Below, in pieces: positions 5,753-9,390 of a stretch of DNA of 9,390 nt (position 1 is its first letter; the number at the start of each line of letters is the position of its first letter). The position numbers and the translations under genes are program-made. The notes under the pieces are model-generated. The model worked only from the letters and a program-made list of their open reading frames with translations, did no database searches and was not told the DNA's origin. Location of the stretch: assembly GCA_026396335.1 (NCBI GenBank), contig JAPLWZ010000165.1, positions 1 through 9,390 of the forward strand. Direction: 5' to 3'. The stretch comes from Microcaldota archaeon. GTDB lineage: Archaea; Micrarchaeota; Micrarchaeia; Anstonellales; Anstonellaceae.

Positions 5753-6430
5753 ATGTTTGTATTTGATGCCATGCTATCGAAAAACCCAACGCCCAAGGGA
5801 ATCGAATACGCTGGCGAGCAAAAAACTACGAAGGAAACATTCCAGCAGCTTTCTCATTCATACGATTTGAAAGATTTCAATGACATTATGAAAAAATACC
5901 TTAGCGGAGAGAAGATGAACAAGGAAGCCGGGTATTATTTGAATAAAACCCACATCAATGACGCATACAAAGAGTTCCTTGGGGCAGCTGGCAACAATAA
6001 GGCGGAACTTTTCAAGGGCATACAGTCTGTTTTGAAAGATAGTAAACTGGCAGATAACGAACGCACTTTCCTGTGCTGCATTGCCGCACTTACTGAAGCG
6101 AAAATGAATGGAGATAAGGAGATGGAATTGGATCCTAAGGGAGCCATAGCGCAAAATTTTGTGTGCGAATATATAGGCGGCATTACGCATATGAAAAAGA
6201 TCGGCTTGGGAACCAGGGAAAACTGGGCTAAATACAATGAAAGTTCCAAGACCGATTACAAAAGCCAGAATATACTAGAAAACTACTATGCGAGTTTGGG
6301 CTTTAGTGAAAAAGACATTTCTAAAATAATTAATGCGCTTGAAATATTACTAGACAACACCTCTGGCAAGACACTGGACAAGTTGGAAGAGGACAAGAAA
6401 ATTAAAACGCTCTATCATAAAGAGTATTGA
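5753..6430 (+). CDS. Unrecognised AT-rich, mostly helical 225-residue protein
   Basis: ATG 5753 to TGA 6430, with a strong TATA box and Shine-Dalgarno. The product is lysine- and glutamate-rich and soluble, without signal peptide or membrane segment. It looks all-helical, for example 36-50 (SYDLKDFNDIMKKYL), 69-95, 101-118 (with adjacent C108-C109) and 185-202 (SEKDISKIINALEILLDN). No catalytic motif is evident. Base composition differs from the neighbours: hand counts give about 37% G+C at 5881-5940 and 27% at 6301-6360, against 60% at 1261-1320 in mevalonate kinase. Wobble positions seem less GC-biased too. This suggests recent acquisition or a fast-evolving lineage-specific gene. It is a single gene between the 80-residue protein and RNase HII, with its own promoter under an inverted repeat. 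I do not recognise it and assign no function. Confidence 0.75.
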   Translation: MFVFDAMLSKNPTPKGIEYAGEQKTTKETFQQLSHSYDLKDFNDIMKKYLSGEKMNKEAGYYLNKTHINDAYKEFLGAAGNNKAELFKGIQSVLKDSKLADNERTFLCCIAALTEAKMNGDKEMELDPKGAIAQNFVCEYIGGITHMKKIGLGTRENWAKYNESSKTDYKSQNILENYYASLGFSEKDISKIINALEILLDNTSGKTLDKLEEDKKIKTLYHKEY

Positions 6431-6462
6431 AACGGAGCGGCGAATAGGCGCAAGCGGGACAA

Positions 6463-6472
6463 CCTATTTAAT
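6463..6472 (+). promoter_or_regulatory. TATA box of the rnhB operon
   Basis: CCTATTTAAT is centred about 29 nt before ATG 6497. No Shine-Dalgarno precedes the start (TTCTTTTGT), so the rnhB transcript should be leaderless. Confidence 0.55.
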
Positions 6473-6496
6473 GATTAGATTGAATTCTTCTTTTGT

Positions 6497-7159
6497 ATGA
6501 TTATCGGTGTGGATGAAGCGGGGCGAGGGTGCATCATAGGCCCTATGGTAATCTGTGCCGCGGCGATAAACCCCCTAGAAGAATACAAGCTGAAAGAGAT
6601 GGGCGTAAAAGATTCGAAGAAACTTTCCCCCAGCATTCGCGAGGGATTGTACGGCAAGGTCGGGCACCTAACAAAATACGTGACTGTGAAGGTGACAGCT
6701 GGAGAGCTAAACGTGCTTATGGGCACGAAAAACCTGAATGAAATAGAGGCAATGAAAATTGCGTATGCGATTGACCAGCTGGGGATTCGCGATGCGACAG
6801 TGTATGTTGATTCGCCGGACAATGTGCCTGCGAAATTCGCGCGACGCATTGAAAAGTACCTGAAAACCCGCGTAAAAATAGTGAGCGCGAACAGGGCGGA
6901 TGACACATATGTCATTGTCGGCGCTGCGTCAATCATTGCAAAAGTCACGCGCGACCGCGAAATTGAGAAGATAAAAAAGGAAACAGGAATCGACTTCAAC
7001 TCAGGCTATACTTCAGACGTGAAAACGCAAAATGTCATTGCCCGCAGGAAGGATTACCCGCAGCTTGAGAAATATTTGAGGACAAGATGGTCCACGCTCA
7101 AGGCAAAGGAGCAAAAGACGCTTTCTGAGTTTGATACGGAAACGGAAAAACAGGGGTGA
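6497..7159 (+). CDS. rnhB: Ribonuclease HII
   Basis: Cleaves the RNA strand of RNA-DNA hybrids, removing primers and misincorporated ribonucleotides; cytoplasmic, metal dependent. The 220 residues match archaeal RNase HII. The catalytic carboxylates are visible: D6 and E7 in GVDEAGRG, D105 in VYVDSPDN, and D135 in the ANRADDTYVIV segment. The lysine-serine pair DSKKLSP is at 39-45, GAASIIAKVTRDREIE at 142-157 matches the conserved SAASIIAKVxRD block, and NSGYTSD (168-174) corresponds to the usual GSGYPSD. The glycine segment reads GCIIGPMV where GPVIGPLV is common. ATG 6497 puts the DEAGRG motif at the usual distance from the N-terminus. The gene is first in a two-gene operon: its TGA is part of the Shine-Dalgarno of the DUF350 gene, 4 nt before that start. 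The call is secure. Confidence 0.95.
   Translation: MIIGVDEAGRGCIIGPMVICAAAINPLEEYKLKEMGVKDSKKLSPSIREGLYGKVGHLTKYVTVKVTAGELNVLMGTKNLNEIEAMKIAYAIDQLGIRDATVYVDSPDNVPAKFARRIEKYLKTRVKIVSANRADDTYVIVGAASIIAKVTRDREIEKIKKETGIDFNSGYTSDVKTQNVIARRKDYPQLEKYLRTRWSTLKAKEQKTLSEFDTETEKQG
7153..7159 (+). promoter_or_regulatory. Shine-Dalgarno of the DUF350 gene, overlapping the rnhB stop
   Basis: GGGGTGA includes the rnhB TGA stop and lies 4 nt before ATG 7164. It decides the start: an upstream in-frame ATG at 7131 lies inside rnhB and would add a polar stretch before the first membrane segment. The overlap suggests translational coupling. Confidence 0.7.
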
Positions 7160-7163
7160 AATT

Positions 7164-7751
7164 ATGGTGTATGAATCAGCACTCGCAGCAGTGATTGTCG
7201 GGATTGCGAAATTGTTTTCTTCTGTTATCCTTGCCGTAGGCTCAATTTACATCGGATTGAAGAGCTTTGATAAATTGACTGCGGGCATAGACGAGCTTCT
7301 TGAGATAAAGAAGGGGAATGTCGCAGTAGGCATATTTTTCTTTTCCATCCTGATTGCGATCGCCGTTCTCATACGCCCAAGCGTTGCGGAGTTTGCCGCA
7401 GGCATTGAGCCTGGCTACTCGCTCAACCTTATGGCCGTGCTTGCACTCATCAATTTGACCAAGCTGGCATTCTCGCTGATGATTGCAATAATCGCCATCT
7501 TCTGCGCATTTTCGCTCCTTGACAAGCTGACAAGCAATATGGACGAGGTGCAGGCGCTCAAAAAAGGGAATATTGCAGTCGCGCTCCTCATTGCCGGACT
7601 GATGCTTTCAGTCTCCTTCATAGTGGAGGCGGGAATGCAGACAATGTCCAATATTGGCGTCACTGAATCCTGTGCCATCGCCGCATCGCTTGAGGCAAAA
7701 ACAGGCGCGGACTTTGGCGCTGCAACCTGCATAAGCGGGCTTGTCAGATGA
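7164..7751 (+). CDS. Tandem DUF350 (UPF0719) membrane protein
   Basis: 195 residues with four membrane segments at about 8-32, 53-70, 87-118 and 136-154. The DUF350 signature occurs twice: FDKLTAGIDEL then KKGNVAV (35-55), and LDKLTSNMDEV then KKGNIAV (119-139), 84 residues apart. This is an internal duplication giving two two-helix units, as in other two-domain members. The second copy has drifted in its loop (TSNMDE for TAGIDE). Members of this family are inner-membrane proteins of unknown function. The short C-terminal tail after 155 contains two cysteines (C170, C189). The gene is translated from a Shine-Dalgarno that overlaps the rnhB stop. Co-transcription with RNase HII is clear, but I see no functional link. 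Transcription should end at the T7 run at 7805. Confidence 0.85.
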   Translation: MVYESALAAVIVGIAKLFSSVILAVGSIYIGLKSFDKLTAGIDELLEIKKGNVAVGIFFFSILIAIAVLIRPSVAEFAAGIEPGYSLNLMAVLALINLTKLAFSLMIAIIAIFCAFSLLDKLTSNMDEVQALKKGNIAVALLIAGLMLSVSFIVEAGMQTMSNIGVTESCAIAASLEAKTGADFGAATCISGLVR

Positions 7752-7804
7752 CGTGAGCCAGAGTTTGGCGCTTTCGCTAGCAAGCGAATGATTGCTTAGC
7801 AGAC

Positions 7805-7811
7805 TTTTTTT
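7805..7811 (+). terminator. T7 run, terminator of the rnhB-DUF350 operon
   Basis: Seven T residues on the plus strand lie 54 nt after the DUF350 stop, between convergent genes. A 6-bp inverted repeat (TTCGCT, AGCA loop, AGCGAA at 7773-7788) lies 16 nt before it. Archaeal release usually needs only the T run. Confidence 0.55.
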
Positions 7812-7826
7812 CGCCCTTCTTCTGCC

Positions 7827-7994
7827 TTATCTCATTACAACGAGCGGGATTACGCCTGTGTCAAGCTCGTGCTTGGCTACGTCGATGGATGACTCGCCCG
7901 GCTGCACTTCAAGAAGCGGCGGCGCGCCGTATGAAAGCTGGAGGGAGCGTGCGCCGATTATCCTTGCGAGTTCGAATTTGCTCAGAGTTGCCAT
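7827..7994 (-). CDS. rpoK: DNA-directed RNA polymerase subunit K (Rpb6 homologue)
   Basis: A small core subunit of archaeal RNA polymerase that helps hold the large subunits together. The 55 residues read through the family signature: LSKFELARIIGARSLQLSYG (4-23) matches the usual LTKFExARIIGARALQI-x2-GAP, and ELDTGVIPLVVMR (43-55) matches the conserved C-terminal EL-x2-GVIPI-x-V-R. Length is near the shortest archaeal versions (about 55-60). ATG 7994 is preceded by GAGGGA, 5 nt away. It begins 29 nt after the bPH2 gene's stop and seems to be the last gene of a minus-strand operon. It converges on the rnhB-DUF350 operon. No separate TATA box is evident in the 29-nt gap, so an essential polymerase subunit may depend on the operon promoter outside the window. 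The call is secure. Confidence 0.93.
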   Translation of the reverse strand: MATLSKFELARIIGARSLQLSYGAPPLLEVQPGESSIDVAKHELDTGVIPLVVMR

Positions 7995-7999
7995 GTAAA

Positions 8000-8005
8000 T
8001 CCCTC
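8000..8005 (-). promoter_or_regulatory. Shine-Dalgarno of rpoK
   Basis: GAGGGA on the minus strand, 5 nt before ATG 7994. It is consistent with rpoK being an internal operon gene rather than leaderless. Confidence 0.6.
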
Positions 8006-8023
8006 TTGATTAGAATTGACTCA

Positions 8024-8806
8024 CTACTTTTTCCTGAATTTTTCGTATTCCTCGAATTCCGAGGATTTCTTCTTTGCTGCTTGCGTAAGGGGCACTGCTT
8101 TCTGGCCATTAACCGCCCTTTGCGACTCTATTCTTGGCAGGTTGTCCAGTTTGAATGAAATGGTTTTTAACTCTTTCAGAATGGCAAGGAGTGTAAATTC
8201 CATTGTGCTTGCAGACTTCTGCGCGATTGCCACCCCCTCTGCCCGGGCAGATGTACCATCCCCGCTCTTTGCAATCTCCACATTCCGCATTATTTCACGT
8301 ATGAGCTCATTTTTGTCCGCAATGCCAGGGATGAGCGTTTGCGAGGCAACTTTTGATGAGCCGGCTGTCTCTATTTCAAGCGTGGCAATGCCGAAGAACC
8401 GCTCGGTTATGGTCCGCTCGCTCCGTATGTCTTGTATCCTCGCGTACGGGATAACAGTTGTTTTCCGGGTGAACACCCCCTCGCGGATGATTATGTCCTG
8501 AGGGGCAAGCTCGATTGTGAAGTTGTCATAGATCATGCCGACCCAGATATGCAGCGGAAGGCCGACCAGAATGAGGGCGGCAAGCAGCAAGGCTATTGGA
8601 AAGAAAGCGTGCGAGAGGCCGAGTATTGCGCCACCCGGCATGAATGTAAAGTAGGCAACGCTTGCCACCAGCCAGAATACGGCGAGGGTGATCAGAGTGG
8701 GAAGTTCCCATACCATTTTCACCCGCGAGTCAAGGTGGCGCATGCCGGCTTTTCCTTGAGCCCCCGCTAGGGGCTGCGAATCAGGATTCATAGATTCAGA
8801 AGACAT
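8024..8806 (-). CDS. bPH2/DUF304 membrane-flanked PH-like domain protein
   Basis: 260 residues. Two hydrophobic segments at about 37-56 and 69-90 are followed by a bacterial-type PH domain (bPH2, formerly DUF304/YdbT-like) at about 93-180: the family's IIIREGVFTRKTTVIPYARI (105-124), then QDI at 125-127 and RFFGIATLEIETAGS (136-150). The tail from 180 is polar and lysine-rich, probably cytoplasmic, ending FEEYEKFRKK. Domain function is not established; such proteins are thought to organise membrane complexes. I chose ATG 8806 because GAGG lies 8 nt upstream (8815-8818); an in-frame ATG at 8833 lacks one and would add nine residues. It follows the transglutaminase-like gene and precedes rpoK by 29 nt. 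Only one membrane-flanked PH unit is present, where some bacterial relatives have several. Family call good, role unknown. Confidence 0.85.
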   Translation of the reverse strand: MSSESMNPDSQPLAGAQGKAGMRHLDSRVKMVWELPTLITLAVFWLVASVAYFTFMPGGAILGLSHAFFPIALLLAALILVGLPLHIWVGMIYDNFTIELAPQDIIIREGVFTRKTTVIPYARIQDIRSERTITERFFGIATLEIETAGSSKVASQTLIPGIADKNELIREIMRNVEIAKSGDGTSARAEGVAIAQKSASTMEFTLLAILKELKTISFKLDNLPRIESQRAVNGQKAVPLTQAAKKKSSEFEEYEKFRKK

Positions 8807-8814
8807 AAGTATTG

Positions 8815-8818
8815 CCTC
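8815..8818 (-). promoter_or_regulatory. Shine-Dalgarno-like site of the bPH2 gene
   Basis: GAGG on the minus strand, 8 nt before ATG 8806. It favours this start over ATG 8833, which has none. Confidence 0.4.
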
Positions 8819-8847
8819 GATCCCATTTCCCATAAGGGCAGCGCATA

Positions 8848-9390
8848 TTATTCCTGGAAACTCTCATACTCCTTGTCATTGAAAGAATAAATGATTTTGC
8901 CTTTGAGCGACTCAAGTGCCGCTTCGCCGGTTTCCTTTTCTACCAGTTCCTTCTGCGAATAGTCTGCTATGTAGCTCTTGCTCCCGAACTGGAACAGCAC
9001 ATAGGAGTTGTGGTTGTCAGTCATGAATACTTTCGCGTTCTGCGAGCCTAGTGAGCGGAGAAGCGAGCATAGGAGGATGGATTTGTCTATCTCGTCGCCT
9101 GCCATGAGGAATTGCATTTCCGAAAATTCCAGCCAGAATGAAATTGGCGCTGAAATTGTTTTGAAGGATGAGACATGCTCAAAGCACATCTTCGCAGCCT
9201 GCAAGAAGTGCTCTTCGTATACATAAGGGTGGAAGTTTTCAGTTATTGACTCGCGAAGCTCGAGCAGCTTCTCGTGGTGCGGCACTATCATTGCCTTGAG
9301 GTCAGTAACAGAGCGGGTTTCGCCCTGCTCAATCATGTCGCGGTAGCGGTCAATGATCAGCTTGTAGAGTTTCAGGCGCAGTTCGTCCTC
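8848..9390 (-). CDS. Transglutaminase-like protein (N-terminus beyond right edge)
   Basis: The frame is open from the right edge to TAA 8848, giving 180 residues. The last part resembles the transglutaminase/protease-like core of archaeal proteins: GDEIDKSILLCSLLRSLGS, with a cysteine in the place of the family's nucleophile, then AKVFMTDNHNSYVLFQFG and SKSYIADYSQ, where H and D would supply the rest of a Cys-His-Asp triad. Which residues are catalytic is an inference. The N-terminal part shown is helical (residues EDELRLKLYKLIIDRYRDMI at the edge, then LKAMIVPHHEKLLELRESI). No membrane segment is seen in the visible part. An internal ATG at 9336 exists, but the frame and helical pattern continue past it, so the true start lies outside. 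The bPH2 gene follows 41 nt downstream from the chosen start. Family moderate, substrate unknown. Confidence 0.7.
   Translation of the reverse strand, partial: EDELRLKLYKLIIDRYRDMIEQGETRSVTDLKAMIVPHHEKLLELRESITENFHPYVYEEHFLQAAKMCFEHVSSFKTISAPISFWLEFSEMQFLMAGDEIDKSILLCSLLRSLGSQNAKVFMTDNHNSYVLFQFGSKSYIADYSQKELVEKETGEAALESLKGKIIYSFNDKEYESFQE

Noticed and set aside
6475..6999. A 174-codon minus-strand ORF
   Set aside because: It is the antisense of RNase HII, whose catalytic motifs are on the plus strand; its product has no coherent pattern.
7773..7788. Hairpin as a bacterial-type intrinsic terminator
   Set aside because: The stem is only 6 bp and 16 nt from the T run. In archaea the T run alone is enough, so I list only that.
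7778..7829. Frameshifted C-terminal extension of rpoK with a lysine-rich tail
   Set aside because: A minus-strand frame after the stop gives a basic stretch, but the 55-residue product already ends at the family's usual C-terminus, so no frameshift is needed.

Overview
The window is archaeal chromosomal DNA. Evidence: an RNA polymerase subunit K gene (rpoK/Rpb6 type), a diphthine synthase of the archaeal DphB type, a mevalonate kinase, an NreA-type repair protein and an archaeal RNase HII. TATA-like boxes lie about 26-29 nt upstream of several start codons, which points to leaderless transcripts. Coding density is very high: every intergenic gap is under 100 nt. The compact genes and several unrecognised proteins would fit a small-genome archaeon (for example a DPANN lineage such as Micrarchaeota or Diapherotrites), but no marker here settles the phylum.

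Layout, left to right. (1) 1-915, minus strand: a 53-residue single-span membrane protein is followed by a membrane-anchored, probably exported protein cut by the left edge. (2) 968-1978, plus: mevalonate kinase, divergent from region 1 across one shared TATA box. (3) 2071-3480, plus: a protein with a RelA/SpoT (MESH1)-like HD hydrolase core and an unrecognised C-terminal half. It overlaps the convergent dphB by 158 bp. (4) 3323-4084, minus: dphB. It is divergent from nreA across a second, similarly spaced central TATA box. (5) 4139-5425, plus: nreA with a zinc-finger-like N-terminus and a PCNA-binding PIP box at the very C-terminus, followed by an 80-residue protein (5451-5693). (6) 5753-6430, plus: an AT-richer orphan gene with its own promoter inside an inverted repeat. 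(7) 6497-7751, plus: RNase HII and a tandem-DUF350 membrane protein in one operon, ending at a T7 run. (8) 7827-9390, minus: a transglutaminase-like protein (cut by the right edge), a two-span bPH2/DUF304 membrane protein and rpoK, apparently one operon.

Two initiation styles recur. Most first genes have a TATA-like box 26-29 nt before the start and no Shine-Dalgarno. Genes inside operons have a Shine-Dalgarno-like motif 4-8 nt before the start. The most notable items are the two compact divergent pairs that each seem to use one nearly palindromic TATA box, the RelA/SpoT-like HD protein in an archaeon, its antisense overlap with dphB, and the AT-rich orphan at 5753-6430. I saw no CRISPR array, insertion sequence, rRNA or tRNA.
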